Positions 23,001-36,950 of a stretch of 64,000 bases of DNA are shown one piece after another. The translations under genes were made by a program, and so were the position numbers. The DNA lies in assembly GCA_033026295.1 (NCBI GenBank), contig CM065184.1, positions 7,319,501 through 7,383,500 on the forward strand. The letters run 5' to 3'. The notes under the pieces are model-generated. The model searched no databases. It was not told the DNA's origin and worked only from the letters and a program-made list of their open reading frames with translations. The stretch comes from Channa striata (lineage: Eukaryota; Chordata; Actinopteri; Anabantiformes; Channidae). Position 1 is the first letter of the stretch. Each line of letters opens with the position of its first letter.

Positions 23001-26000
23001 GGACCCGACTCCAGTGATATACGGGATGATCTAGAGCTGACCTTGGACCACAGATAGCTCACGTAATAGCCTATTTCAAAGCTTACCTCTTGGGATCACT
23101 TATGCACCAACATTATCCTACTGTATACAGGTGCTGCGAAGCCTAACTGCAAGGCTCAAAGACAGAGGGGGAAATTAACGGTGTTTGCATCTGGACTCTG
23201 CTTTTGAGTTAGCAGACAGAACAGGCCGTCAAGGGGTCGCATAAAGAATGATATATTATAGGTGTCTTTCAAAGAAGTTGCATGAACTGTAATATGAGAG
23301 AGTGGTCCTTCATCAGCGACAGTGGATCCAGTTCTTTATGCACAGCAACAGCGTCTGAGATGTGGTGGGTGCCTGGCAGAGCGTGTGAATCGTTGTGAAT
23401 GTAGATATTAATCAGGATACGGTGTTAGACAGCTGCCACCCTGGGAGCCCACAGCTCTGGTGTCAAATCCCCTTCAGTGATCACAGAAGGAGAGGGATAC
23501 TTTGCTCTGGGATTGTGCATCCCAGAGCATCACGCGGTTCGCGACTGATGTTTTGGCAGATGCCCTTGTCAAAAAATATCATAATGCAAGCTTCCAGTGT
23601 GATCAGTATTCAGACCAATCTCCTGTGTATGGTATTTGACAGAGGTAGCAGATGTACATTGAAAGTACCTATTGTGATGCTGCCCAATGGGAATATCACT
23701 GTAATGTGCAGGATGAGAGTTATAGGAAAAGAGTAACTGTGGCCAAAGCTAATCTTGCTAGTGGAAGGCCAGAGGAACAGGAAGAGAGACAGACGAGGAA
23801 GTTGATAGTCTTTGCTGCGGGGCAGACATTAATTTAGTGGAGGTTTTATGACCACATACTGATCAATAGCACATCTAGATGGAGTGGGGGCCTTGGGTCT
23901 GGACTTAATTGTTCTTTGTGCTTCTCATCACTTCAGAATGCATTTGGAAATCCTTCTATTCACAGGCCGGCACTGGTGTTAGACTTAATTGCCTTCTACA
24001 TGCGGCAAGGTAAGGGATTAAAAGTTTGGTAGCACTGCAAGGAACAAACAATCTTCTGGGATTTACAAACCCATTTTTTTTTCAGGTAGAGCTGGTCGGG
24101 GGCGACTGTTTCTTCTCATTTTACAATTATCAGGCATTTATCGTGTCCATTTACAATTACAGACCAAAATATCTTTGTTTGTTATATGAAGAGAAACACC
24201 TGATATTTGGCAATATCTCTAAACTCCAAGGGATTTTAGGTGCAGCTATCGTGAACAATCGTACATGAGAAACAGCAGGATGAACTCCCACTGCTCGCTG
24301 TAGAATTTAATTAACAACAGTGGGGACCTGCTACACAGTTGTGTAAAAATCAGCCTTCAAACGCTCCTCTCTGGGTTTACCCTCCTTCATATTGTGTGTT
24401 GGAGTCATGTGGGTCTGATAATTACAACTGCGCACTGTCTTTCGGAGAACTCCCCAGTTTGTGTATTAACAAATGTCATGAGCCGATGAAGACGAAGAGG
24501 TACACAATTTAAAAAAAAAAAACAGTAATAACAGCTGTTCTGACACACAGAAAACAACTTAAGCAGTGTGTAGTTTTAGTAATGCATGCGATTCTCCGAC
24601 AGAGTTCTGAAGCAATGACTGCGTTGAGCCAGATATTTCTCAATGGGTGGAAACCAAAGAAAAACAGTTCTCACTCTATTAAAAACTATCATGATATCTT
24701 GCTGCTACTCAAAAGACGTGTAATTTATCATGTTTATCACATTGCAAGACTGGAAATAGGAATATTAAACCACAAAACCTTGTAAAGAAACCCATTATCA
24801 TTCCTACGTGTCTGTTTTTCTATTGCTAGAAATATTGTAAACAAACAGAGTTAAACAGGGTTACAGTTGCAGTGATTCTAATTTCATACACAACGTTACT
24901 GGTTCAGTAATTCTTGTTAACATTATTACACCAGTAAATCCATCTTTGCAAATAAAATTAATTCATGCCTTGATTTTAAGAATTCTCACCAGCTTCATAT
25001 TCTACATTTAAATAAAACAAGCCAGCCTCCAAAATTGGATAAATACCTCATGCATCATATCTTCATCAGAAATTAAAGAATATTGTATTTATTTATCAAA
25101 ATGGATGCAAATGTTTGCACCAAACATAAAACTTTTAGTATAACATTTTTCAATTCACTTGTACTTGATCAATGTTCATTTATGTTTGTATTTATGTATT
25201 TTGGTTGCAGTTAGTCACACTGCAGATAATTATGCTTCTGTCAAAATGTTTCTAATAAAAAAAAAACAAAACGAACAAACAAAAAAAAAAAGATCCAATC
25301 CCAGGTTTTCAACGTGAACTGACTTTGGTAATAATGTCAGTTCAGTTAATGATGATGGCAGAATTTCAGATAGCAGAGAAACTGTGTTATCATCGTAATA
25401 AGAAAAGCTGAAGTCCGTCGTGCAGCTTAATTAATCACATCATTTCCTATGTATGACTTATCCATAATTACTGTTAAAGGCAACACAAAACAAAGTTATC
25501 TGCCTTCGAGCCCTCTATAATTTTCTTTTGGAACTGTCACATATTCAGGCGTATATAAGGAACAGATACCGTTAAACATAAAAAAGGACAGCTTTGACCC
25601 CCGGCTCCTTTATTACTGCATCATTTTTACATGTTTTAATTCATCTTTTGTTTGTGGAAAATGCACTCACTGTGGACTGGTGACATCATAATAACCACAG
25701 ACCTATAACCAACTAAAATCTCCAAAACCCTACAAATTCCCAGTGAACTCACAACACGTGTATTGCTGGATGTTGATGATGACTTTGAGCTGCAGCAGTG
25801 GGGCGTCAGACCTGCTCATAATAACCACTGTAACTGCCGTTGTGGTTGATCCACTCTCTGTTGATCTGCACGAGGGTTTTGATCCCGTCAAGCAGACTAT
25901 TTTGGCAAATAGGCTACTTACTACTTAGTGTAAAAGCCACTTGTGGATTTTGATATTTCTGCTTATGGGTCGTTCAAACCATTTATCTCAGCAATACAAA

Positions 26001-27049
26001 TTGTTGATTATTTAAAATGAGGTTGTGAGACAATGAAGGTGTTCCACAAAGGTCAATTTTAGACCCTCATCTTTTTATTTTGCATAATAATATTGTTTAT
26101 TCTCCAACACATAAACTGGGACCAACCAGAATGGACCTCTGTACTGAAATGAACTGATGAGACTTGGGTCGCTCAGGCGTGTGCTGGTGTCACCTGGAGC
26201 TTCATTCTGAATATCCAAAATGTAAATTTACTAAGTTGTTTTGTTCTGTTCACACAACAACAATTTCCACTCTGGTTTGAAAGAAGGATTCCTCTGCTGT
26301 TACTTATCCTGAGCTTTCTTCCATTTGGGAATTATTTCTTAACTGATTAGAGGCAAATTGTGATTAATTAGAATGATGGTGTTTTTTGGGGTGAATCAAG
26401 CGAATTGCACTTCAATCAAGTAATTGTGTGCATAGGTCCTCTACCAATCATTTTAGTTTATTAAGTACACGTGGGTGGGTTTTGCTTCTTTTAAACAGAG
26501 CCAGGCTAAATATTGAGTCTCTAACTTAAATCACTTCTTCTATCTTTGTTGTTATAATACTGACGGTTATAATACTGTACACCAAGAGGCAAATAAGCAC
26601 GTTTCCCAAAATGCTGACCTATTGCTTTAAGCTAGTGTAGTTTAATAGTTAGCAGACTGCCTGGTTTGCCCTGAGGATTTTCAGATCCACTAATTGGCTA
26701 AGCTGCTTACACTTACTGACCAACATATTGTGGTCATATATTACTGTAAATATAAAATGCCCTCAGAAGTTTACTGCATGGAACATTACTGCATCCCTGT
26801 ACATTGAAATGCAACAATCAAACCAACCAGTGGAAGAACGGAAGCTTTGCACACAGACCTAATGAAAAGCCTCTAGTCAGTGTTTGCCGAGCAATTCCAC
26901 CTCTGCAGTGTCCAAGCTCCAACTAAACCTCCACATCTGCTCATTTACACACTGCGTTAGCCTAGACTGTCTTTTCGGAGTCGGACTATGACACATAAAG
27001 ACACAATGACACACCCAGAGAGAAGTAGAATAAAAAAGAGATGACTAAC
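14028..27049 (-). other. nrxn1: nrxn1 intron between the SS5 exon and the last exon (13.0 kb)
   Basis: A GT-AG intron. When the proximal SS5 donor is used it starts at 27058 instead of 27049. I recognise no nested gene. Contents worth noting are a possible tRNA-derived SINE relic at 26632-26700, a short exon-like plus-strand frame with a good start context at 21693, and several moderately GC-rich, non-repetitive patches (for example 17700-17960) that could be conserved non-coding elements. Confidence 0.9.
26632..26700 (+). mobile_element. Possible tRNA-derived SINE relic
   Basis: The sequence GTAGTTTAATAGTTAGC resembles a pol III A box of a tRNA (TAGTATAGTGGTTAG type), and TTTTCAGATCCAC about 40 bases on resembles a decayed B box (GGTTCGAATCCC). 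The spacing is tRNA-like. It is diverged from any functional tRNA and no acceptor stem is seen. Weak assignment. Confidence 0.25.
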
Positions 27050-27137
27050 CTAACCCACCTGAGCTCGGCTCACAGGAATCGATGTCCTCATCATCGCTCG
27101 GACACTCTGCTGACGCCACCGGGAAGTCGTCGGTTGT
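27050..27137 (-). CDS. nrxn1: nrxn1 acidic stalk exon with SS5 tandem donors
   Basis: Acceptor TTTTCAG at 27144-27138, then a frame reading TTDDFPVASAECPSDDEDID followed by SCEPSS. This is the conserved extracellular stalk segment with two cysteines and an acidic run; human NRXN1 has the very similar DDILVASAECPSDDEDIDP and CEPSS. Two donors are available. Ending at 27059 (79 nt, next GTGGGT) the product joins Ser-Ser to Ala-Asn-Pro-Thr. Ending at 27050 (88 nt, next GTTAGT) three residues, Gly-Gly-Leu, are added in frame. This is neurexin splice site 5. The exon starts in phase 0 and ends in phase 1 with either donor. The stalk lies between LNS6 and the membrane and carries sugars in the family. 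Confidence 0.96.
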
Positions 27138-30100
27138 CTGAAAAGAGAGAGGCGCACGGCAGAGTGGTGAGGGCATGAAATACTTAGCTGCATCAATGGG
27201 ATAAGATGGCTCCCACTCAGAAATACCAATAGCGGTGTATCCAGAGGGCCGTGTTAAGGAGCAGACAGCTACACTGTTTGGCTGCTGGATTTATCTGTCA
27301 ACACGGTCACACGCTGCCTGGCACAGTAGCAGCTGCTACGCTGCTTTCCAGGCAACACTATCTTTACCGAAATGAGATCTGATTGTTGAGGAACAGTTGA
27401 GGCTAAAGGTCACAGCACAATTGTCAACTCACATGCTCAATTTGTGCTGCAGAGTGTGGCTTTGCATAGCCCTTGAAGGGACTGTTAAGAGCCATCACAC
27501 CTCTGACATTTAGAGGACAACCAGCCATGAAAGTCTAAAAAAAGGTATCGGAAAGCAAACAGCAGAGCAGCAGTCAGTGAAATATATATTTTGGCCTTTC
27601 ATTGTGATCCAGTGTCCATTTTGCAAAAGGAGCTTCCAAAAGAAACCAAAACCACGACATATGTGGAGGTGCTTCATTATTCGGCTGCCACATCCACTAC
27701 CAAATCCATTTTAGATCATTTTCAATGCGCTTCCTCACCTGCCAAACGCGATACATTTTACCCTCCCGGAAAATGGAAAAGGGCAAACAAAAGACAGGCA
27801 AAAATCACACTGTAAAACATTACACTGCAGTGTTCTTTTATAGTTTTGCTTCAGGCCATTTGATCAGCTCTGCGTTAAAGGTCATTTCATTTAAGCGTGG
27901 CAGCCTCTTCAGGACCGAGTTAGATTTTCACTTATGGAGCGCTGCTAAGCAGAATAACCTGCTGCTATATGTTTAGCCTTGCACCCCTAGTTATCCTTTT
28001 TGTACTAATATTTTTACCCTATATCGCATACTTGACATTGTTTTTTTGTACTTAAACATTTTAAATTGTGGGGTATGGATGTGTATGGCACGCACAAATT
28101 AAAATGAAAAAAAAAAAGAGAGAAAGGGATAAGAAATGGATTAAGTTCTAAAAATGAAGATGGACCCTTGGTCTTATTGAATTTGTGCTATTATTTCCCT
28201 GATGTTTGACTGCATCAAAATATTTCTCTAAGTTGGATTAGTATTGACTCATCTTAAGGAAATTAAAGGTGATGTCATTTTGCTTGACATCCATTTGGCT
28301 GCACATAATGTGATTTTATTGTGACGGTAACATCATTTCAGCATTCAGAACATGGACCAGCATCATCTTTACATAATAGACCTGGAAATGATAGATCAAA
28401 TCCATTACGGGAGTTGTGGTGGAGGGCTGTTTTTGGTACATCTGTGCTGGGTGAGGCCGGGGGAAGCCGTCCAAATGTAAATTTAATTTGCTGTGCATGA
28501 GGCTGATATACAGTGTCGGCCATCCAGATGGCAAAACCGCCGGATCCCGGAGTGCCACATCCATCACTTCAACCTTGTGATTTGTTTTTCCTGGCGGGAG
28601 ATCTTGACACTCTGCACTCACTGGCAGAGGTACGGGAATCAAGGAATCAATACTCCCCCTCTCTCTTCTTCCTACCTAGCCACTCTCAGTCTCCCTCTCT
28701 CTCTACCTCTCGCATGTCCACTCTGCCTTCAACTCTGTCCTTCAGATTTATTTGCAAGCAGAGAAGAGAAAGCAATGTGCTGTAGGTGTACTAGATGTAG
28801 GTTAACTCCCAGTAGAATAACCTGAGTGGAGGTGTATGCCCGTTCATATTTGTGTTTCTGTCTCCCCAGTCAGGTCAGAAACTTACAGTGTGAGGCTATG
28901 AACTGAATCATCGTCATAAAATTCAAATTTCGTTTTGTTTGATTTTATAAGCAAACGCACAGACACTGAAATCAGTTGTTTATGAAATTAATAAAACATT
29001 GAAAGCTCAAAATGCATCATTTGTGTTTTGCTTGACATTACAGGATTTTATGGAAGAGTCTGACCTTTTAAGTAATAAAATATTGAATTACACCATGACT
29101 GGGAATTTCAGATAAGTGACCAGGATATATACTTTCTGAAGAACATAATAAAATAATGCCTCATTTTACCTCAAAGAGCAAATGTTGTGTGTGGATCTGT
29201 GTTACAGCATCTCAGCTGTTCTGTTGAGTCCAGACTTTTCAAAATATCAACCCGTGCTATCCATTTAAATGAATCCTGAAATCCTGAATTTGTAGTGGGT
29301 GTGAGCCTCTGAATCAACACTAAAATCAATTCACATGTTCCTGGGCATCAGCCTGCCATCCGGGATTACTGTGTAGGTCAACATTTTGATGTGGTCATGA
29401 CCTGGTTGAAATCCAATAACATTACGAATTCATGGTGTCCTCCTCCAACACTTGGCTTCTTTTTCACCCGTGACAATTCAATGTGGACTATGTGAGAGGG
29501 CTTACCATGCAATTTAGATACTTTGATGAAAAGTGACAGGTAGCCTGGCTGCGATGCCAGGAAAGGATACTGAAATCTAAAGAGATCTTTTCTACGGGGA
29601 TGCCCTAAATACGCAGCACTGTGAAGTTTGACACAGCAGTAATTTTGTGTTAAAAAAAAAAAAAAAAAGGTTTCCTCTATTAAATGCCATCTTTTTCTGA
29701 AGTTTTCCATAAATAGTGTATGTTTTAGAGAGGGTTCATTAGCTCAGCAGAGTCCGATTTACTGATGCGAAGAACATCATGCCCACAGGAAAGATGGTCC
29801 AACAGATAAGCGTATAAACAAGATGTACCTGTAGTTCATTTTATGAAGGTACTTCTAAAATGCTAAAAGCAAAAGGCTCAGGGCTTTGCAAAGCATCATT
29901 AATCTAGCGGTAAAGTGCTGAAGCCATGGTGAACCTACAGCACAGCTCATTTATCTGCCTCTGCTCAGAGCAGCACTGAGCATACTCCTATAAGTTGTGC
30001 AGAATAAAAAAAGAAAAAAAAACGGGAGACAGTTGGGACTACGAACCACAAAAAAGAGTGGAGGAAAAAGAAGCTGTAGAGGAAAACCTGCTTTTAGTGT

Positions 30101-33100
30101 TCATATAAAATTTATGAAAATGTTTGTACTTTCTAAGTACAGTGTCATTTCAAATCCTTTAGGCATTGGGGGAACTGTATATATAAAGACGCAAAGAAAA
30201 ATAAATCTTCCCATAGCTTAAAGTGCAGTAAAAAGTGACCTTGGCTCCTGCACTGATTGAACCATCAAAGAGGATGTGGAGCAGGAAATTCCAATCTGAG
30301 TCAGCCAAAGATGCCCGGGTGCTTTCTTTAGCACTGTCTTGCTGGATTTCGATCTCTGAGGATTGATAATGGTCCTCTTTAATGAGATGTCCAAGCCAAG
30401 CAGTGGTCTGCACGTGCTCACTAAAGATTACTCAGCAGTCTCACCGCGCTGGACCCCGGGTTATCTTCAGCGCCTCCAACACTTAGAACCGCACAGCCTC
30501 CAACGTCACTTTCTAACACACTCAGGCCAGATGGCTTTTCTACTGTACACTTTCCTTCAGAATCCATGTAGTGGCAACGTGTCCCTGGCCTGCGCAGGGT
30601 GCAGGAGGCAGTCAGGGGATGTATGCTGCTGCCCCCGTGCTCGAGAGCAAGCGACACCTTCTTTCTGATAACCTGTCGGCATGTCTCTACGGAGAGCCAG
30701 GGGTTTTCACATTGTTTTCTCTCTGGTCTAATTTGATGAATGCTCTCTGGCACACAACATGTCTCTTTGGAGACGGGCTGAAAGTCAGGAGGACACTGAA
30801 GGCATCTGAAGGGTTTATCCGAAGCATGCCTCTGCTGTCCTGGTAATGTATTCCACTGAGGATGCTTGCTGTTTTCTTTTGCTTTTCTGCTTTTCTCCCT
30901 AGTAAGCCCTGTTATGTCCAATAGAAGCTCTTGTTTTGCAAAGCTCTCTCTCTTTTTTTAATATTCCTCATCGGCAACAATAAAAAAAGAAAAGATTTTT
31001 TTATACTCAGCGTCCATAATCAGTTGCTCATTAGGATCGGTTGCAAATCCCAATACCTTTTCAGAACACCAGCACTGCTCTGCTACTATCAGCCGGTAAA
31101 TTCTGGGCTGACAAATTGAAAAAGCTGCAGATTTTGCACTAGTTCGTATTCTTGTCTACAGCTCATATTCTCATGCTGTACACAGTCCATAAGAAGTGAA
31201 CATATACTGAATAACTGAATAACTGTTCCCCACAGGCTGTCACTATTTTCAGACCACACTAGGAAGAAATCCGACACCAGAGATGGACTGTGTGAAAATG
31301 TCTCCAACTGATGTTATTAGGTAAATGGTGGTCCTAAAACCACACAATTTCTTTTAAATTTTTACATGAAATCACACTGTTATCACGTTGTCTTACGTAA
31401 TTATGTTCCTCAACATTCTGAGCCCACCATTTAATTTTATCACCCCTATGTGCACAATGTGGTGTGTCTTTTACTGATGCGTGTGTGGTGGTGAAATATT
31501 AAAAACTTAGCCCCCAGTTATAATAAAGCATAACAGCTGTCTACCAGGACAGAATAGAGGTATATATGGAACCGGTTCAAACATTGTAACATTTTTGACA
31601 GCTACAAGGCTGCTCAAAATATTCATATTCTATTTTTTTACGTTATTTAAACAAAACCCTGTGTGCGATCTTAGCATTACAGCAAAGTTACAGGATTGTT
31701 CAATGACGTTGAAAATGGTCATCATACTTTGCCAATAATAGGCACCAGCTATTAAAGATGAAGGTCCAAATCCCCCCCAAAAGCAGAGGGATCATATTTT
31801 ATATATGTTGCTGCTCAGACCATGTGCCATTATTTCTCATGCTGGCCCTGATCTACACTGATAGTGGCCTGCTAGTGTCCAGATCTGGCCAGAGTTGCAG
31901 TGTGCACAGACTAATTGGGACGAGTTTGTTGTCCTAAGCTTCACTCCTGCAGCAATACATCATTAGTGTGTCACTGAGTGAGAGGGAGCGAGGGAGGCGG
32001 CGGCACAGCAGATAGAAACAGCTCGTGGTTGGACACAGGGCAAAGAATGCCTCAATGTTCTTACTCTGAGCTCCACACACCTGAAAGCTCTGATTTACAA
32101 AACGGGAGTCCATAACAACGAAATGGTGGCTAGTAGGCTTTATGATCCGAGCGCACACTTTCTATTTACCCGTGGCAGCTATCACACTGCAGCAGCAGCT
32201 CTTATCAGAGCGCCGGATGCCATCCAAGTATCTAACTTAGCACCCTGGAACTAGGTCGATGTTGATGAATAATTTAGTCCCAGATGCTCAATAGAGTCCA
32301 ACTGAATAATGAAGGCGTGTGGGCCTCGAAGACGTGAGTTCAGCTCAGTGTATTGCCTGGCCTCCGCCTACACTCTTCCTACTGCTGGTCTGCCAAGCTG
32401 TCAACATCGTGGACTCACACAGATACGGACTTCAAGGCTGGAAGACAATGGAATGGCATTATCAGTATCAATGCTCTGCTGTGCATTAAGACACTGATGG
32501 ATTTATATAATATATAATAGGCTTATCATGTTCTAAACGTGTCATATCCAAATGTCTTGATTATCATGGCTTTTTAACAATTAAAGAAAAGCTGTGAAGC
32601 GACTCTTCACGGTGACATGACAGATTGTCACTGCGACTGTAAAGTAGAGTGACGAACAATAGGGAACAACCAGCTGGGTAAAAATTGAGATATTTTCTAC
32701 TGTCATCATCATTGAAGAGGATTTACATCAGATTCTGCGTTTCTCAGCACACGGATCAACAAAGCTCAAACAGACACTGCCAAAAAATGTCAGTCAATAA
32801 ACAAAGCACAAATATATGCAAAAGAGCAATAAACAACACCAGGTGCCTCATTATTTTCCCCAGCAAAAAAAAAAAAGTCGATGGGACGTTACTAAAATGT
32901 TTTCAACTGTGAAATGTTTCACTGAGCAAAGCTGTGTCTCATAATCTACACACCTGAGCTGTGTGTTCACAGACAAAAAGGAAAATATCAAAAACAAATA
33001 TGTTTTTAGTTAACAGCTTAACTGCTGCCCTGTAACAGAAACAGGTTATCTGGACAACACAGTTTGTCAGTTATTATGTTTCACCCTCAGAAACCCAGAA

Positions 33101-34149
33101 GATAATTGCAAAAGTAAAGCGTTACAAATAATAGCCAACATGCAGGCAAACAGCCTTCAGGAAGAGCTTTTTAGTTAAAATTATAAAGCACAGAAACTGC
33201 ATCTTCATGATGCTACAATAAACAAAGCAACACTCAACTTCCATCTGCTTTTTCTGACTTATCTGACTCCAAAAACTTCAGTTTAAGGAGCATCAAACAT
33301 GAGGTCACGAAACAAGTTTACTGTTCAAAGCCTCCGGCGGGACATCATGCATTATATCACTTTGAAAATACAGTAAGCAGGTGACTGATCGAGCTCTGTA
33401 GGAAGTGCGAGTCTTCACAGCGCCAAAGAATCCATTCAAAAAGAACCTGGCGTTTCTCAAAGGCAATTAACCCTGTATAATGTGCATGTACCTCTATGTG
33501 TTTTGACTCATGCTATACTGTAAAACTGGCCACGGTGGACAGTGGCTTCACTCGCCACGTTATAAGACACCATCTCCTTTGAGAGAAATCCTCTGCTTTA
33601 TTTAAAACGAAGCAGCTGTTGCTGCAACTGGACCTCAGGCTCAGTATCAGAGTGTCATTAAAAAAAGAATGGTCAGAGGCTCTCCATCTCTTCCCCTGGT
33701 ACCCGTGTTCCCGTCTTGCCATACATCTTCCTCGAGGCTTTAGTCATTGCACCCCAGACAGTCTAACAAGGTGCTGCGAGGCGGCTTCACACACCTGGTA
33801 CACTCACAGGGTGCACGTGTGGAAACATACTGTAGAAGCACAGTTTCACACAAAACACTCACATTCAAAGAGTGACCGGCAATCACATTTGTGTTATTAC
33901 TGGATCCGTCAATTTCATTCAAAATTACAACTAAAACACACTTAGTTAAAAATGAAATTTCAGAAAATATTTGACTTGATCAATAATCAGGTGGATTGAA
34001 TCTCCACAGAATAAGTCAGTGTGTGTATAAAAGAACGCTGGATTCCACTATGACTGAGTGTGTAAAGGATATTCATAATGTGCACTGATGAATTTGTCAC
34101 AGTGGAGGAAGCATTGAGTAAATGAATATGATGAAAACAGCAGCGACAG

Positions 34150-34166
34150 ACACACACACACACACA
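34150..34166. repeat. Short (AC)n microsatellite
   Basis: About eight AC units inside an nrxn1 intron. Confidence 0.9.
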
Positions 34167-36841
34167 AAAACAATACGACTTGGAAATGAGTGTAGAGCGA
34201 CAGGTCAATTGCTAGTTTGATGCACGGGCCCAGAAAAGTCTTCTGCTGTGTAAAACAAAAGGCTTACGGTAATTTAGCGAGTGATGCAAAGGGGCAGGTG
34301 GAGGTTATTGTAGGAATGTAAAAGGTGTTCTAAACAAGAAGATGTGGATATGAGGTAATTACAGAGCTGCCTCCAAATGTACACACGCCTGTGCCCTCGT
34401 TAGACACGCTCCCTCTGGAGGACCCGAGAACACTGCTGCATGAGGACTTCTTTTAATGTGGCTGCTTCAAGGCACTGCTGCACTGCTTTGTAGATGTTCC
34501 TCAAGTCCCCCTCAGGACCCCGCTCAACTTATTTTCCAGGAACAGTCATCCGCATGGCCTTCATGCAAATTCAACACTTAGCACGGCATATGATACAGCT
34601 CGGGCACCAAGGTAACAGGGGAAGTTGTCTGGCTCGGAGGAAACACAGAGTCCCAGTCAGTGCCTGTGTCACGCTGTAACCGTGTCAGTCCCTGACTCAC
34701 AGTGAATACCACGTGTGACTGGTGCCTAATCCGTCCTCTCGTACGACGCTGGACTCAGGACATTCTGTGCGGCATATGATAAACATTTGATATTTTGATT
34801 TCTAATTAAGCCTGGTATTTATTCCTGGGAACATTTAAATAATGCACGCACAATATGGACGAGTCACCTCACAGTGCAGGGAGTGCACACTGAGCGGCTG
34901 CCGTGCAGCATACAGCTTCTAGCAGATTACAGAGGAGAAGGCTGGATCCCTTCTGTTAGCTACATGCTCCAAATGATAAAATCTTAATATGAAATTCATA
35001 AGACACTATCTGCCTCTATCTACCTCCTACGCTCCCCCCTCTTGTTCTCTCATTTCTTCTCTCGCTCGCCTATGCATAACCACCGCTCCGCAGAAAGTAT
35101 ATTACATGGTCGACTTTGTCCCTCCCCCTTATCCTTGCTTTCACACTTCTCAGATAAATGAAATCTGTCGGCATTGAAGCATTTTCCCCTCTGGATGCCC
35201 TGATATTTTCGTTATCTGAAATCGAATCTGGAGCTTTGTGCGTGTTTGTAGCTCACCCTGGTAGTAATCTGGCCTGAGAGCAGGGAACTGCCCGGGAGGA
35301 ATATCATACACTAAGGATCAGCTGAGGAGTGAGGGAGGAATAACAATTACCACAGAATGTCTTGTAATCATGCCACTTTCCGTTTAAACGCTACACTATA
35401 AACACTTGTTATTTTGGGGAAATAGTCTGGCTCAATCTGAAATGACTGTGTAATTCTTCGTTTCCATGTTCCTTTGCCTCATAATCTAAAAATAGATGAC
35501 AAATCCTGGAATGTGACTCTTTTTTTTGGGAGAAACAAGAGAGAGCAGCAGAGGAAGAGATATGCAGTCTGGCCACAAATCACTGTCTTCCTGACTTTAC
35601 CTGCATCTTGACATGTAGTCCCAGTCCCTCATCAGGTGACAGGGACAAATTTGTCATCCTAATATAGATGCCATCACTGCTGAGATGAATGTACTCAGGC
35701 CTAATTCCCACGTGTAACGTTTCCAAAAACATGACATGAGGCAAGAAGAAGAGCAGCTTTGCCCTACAACAGCAGACCGGGTCGCCTCTAGCTCCCACCA
35801 AGTGCCATCATAATCAGATTCCTGTCCTCCAGGTCTGGACGTGTCATTCCCAAAGAGCTGAGCATGACCACTATAAATTAATGAGCAACGGAAAAGAAAA
35901 GAAAAGAGCCGGTAATAAAATTCAGGGTGGAAAACATGAAACACTGCAATAATAGCAAATCTAAATTGAATTTATGAAGTCACTCGAGTAAAAGGCTGAT
36001 TTTTGATCACTCTTCCTGCTCTGTGGAAGTGCAGACTCGTGCTGCACCTTTTTCTTCACCTCTTTCCAATATATTTGCATACTTACTCTTTCTACTTTGT
36101 CCTGTAATTTTGAGCAACTGTGCTACATGAATTTACAGATTTCTATATGTTATCTGTACGGAAAAAGGCCACAACATGCCCTTTTACAATTTGGTGTATG
36201 TATGAATCAAACAAATTAATAAAACAAACTAGTAAACATAAAGAGTGAGCTTCAGATGTGCGATAGAGTCAGGCAGGCTGTACCAAACTAACAAGCTGCG
36301 TGCCGTGACTTTATATTTAGCATATGAGCATGACAGTGGTAAAAAGCTCAACATCTAACTATCAACAAAAAGGCAAAAAACATGTGTATTTCATGAAAAA
36401 AATACATCATCAACTTGCTTTCTGTTTACTTGTGTGAGAGGCTTTTGTTTTGGACGCCTTTTTTAAATTTATGTACCTCCTGGAATGTGTTTTAGCTTGA
36501 TTTAATCTAACTGCATTAATTTATATTATCCTCCACTACAGCCCTAAACTGGCCGTTATAGTTCTTGCACATCAGATCAAGATGGCTTCTCCCTGAACGA
36601 AACCAGCCATCTTGAGATCCAGCATGACCTTAATCTAAATCTCTGAGCAGCTGTAGTCTCAGTTACCATGCTTGCATGAAACTGAAGACACTCAGGAAAT
36701 TATGGGTTTTATCGGGATAGAACAAGTGCATGATTTCTTTTTTGGGGACAGAAGGTAATTGACTGGCCACTAAAACATAAAAAAAAAGCGCCTTTTAAAT
36801 GCATGAACCACTTTATGACTGACATGCCTATTTTGTTTTAA

Positions 36842-36950
36842 ATGGAAAGACAGCTCAGTTGGCACAGCGCTCCTGTTCATTAATATAATGTATGAACCAG
36901 CTGATCGCAAAATGTTGCAGGTGGGAGCAGTGCGCTGTTGGAAAATTTCA
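36842..36950 (+). mobile_element. Possible tRNA-derived SINE relic
   Basis: AGCTCAGTTGGCACAGCG at 36852-36869 is a near-perfect tRNA D-loop/A-box type sequence, as in many fish SINEs that begin with AGCTCAGTTGGTAGAGC. GTTGCAGGTGGGAGC at 36914-36928 may be the decayed B box (GGTTCGAGTCC). The spacing is slightly long for a tRNA, fitting a SINE head. The tail and target duplications are not identified. Confidence 0.4.

Noticed and set aside
30421..30921. 166-codon open frame on the minus strand inside an nrxn1 intron
   Set aside because: No recognisable domain, no convincing start context or splice partner. In 128 kb of double-strand sequence, one or two frames of this length are expected by chance in moderately GC-rich DNA.
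35654..35944. 96-codon minus frame
   Set aside because: Intronic, no domain or splice context; overlaps another frame on the same strand.
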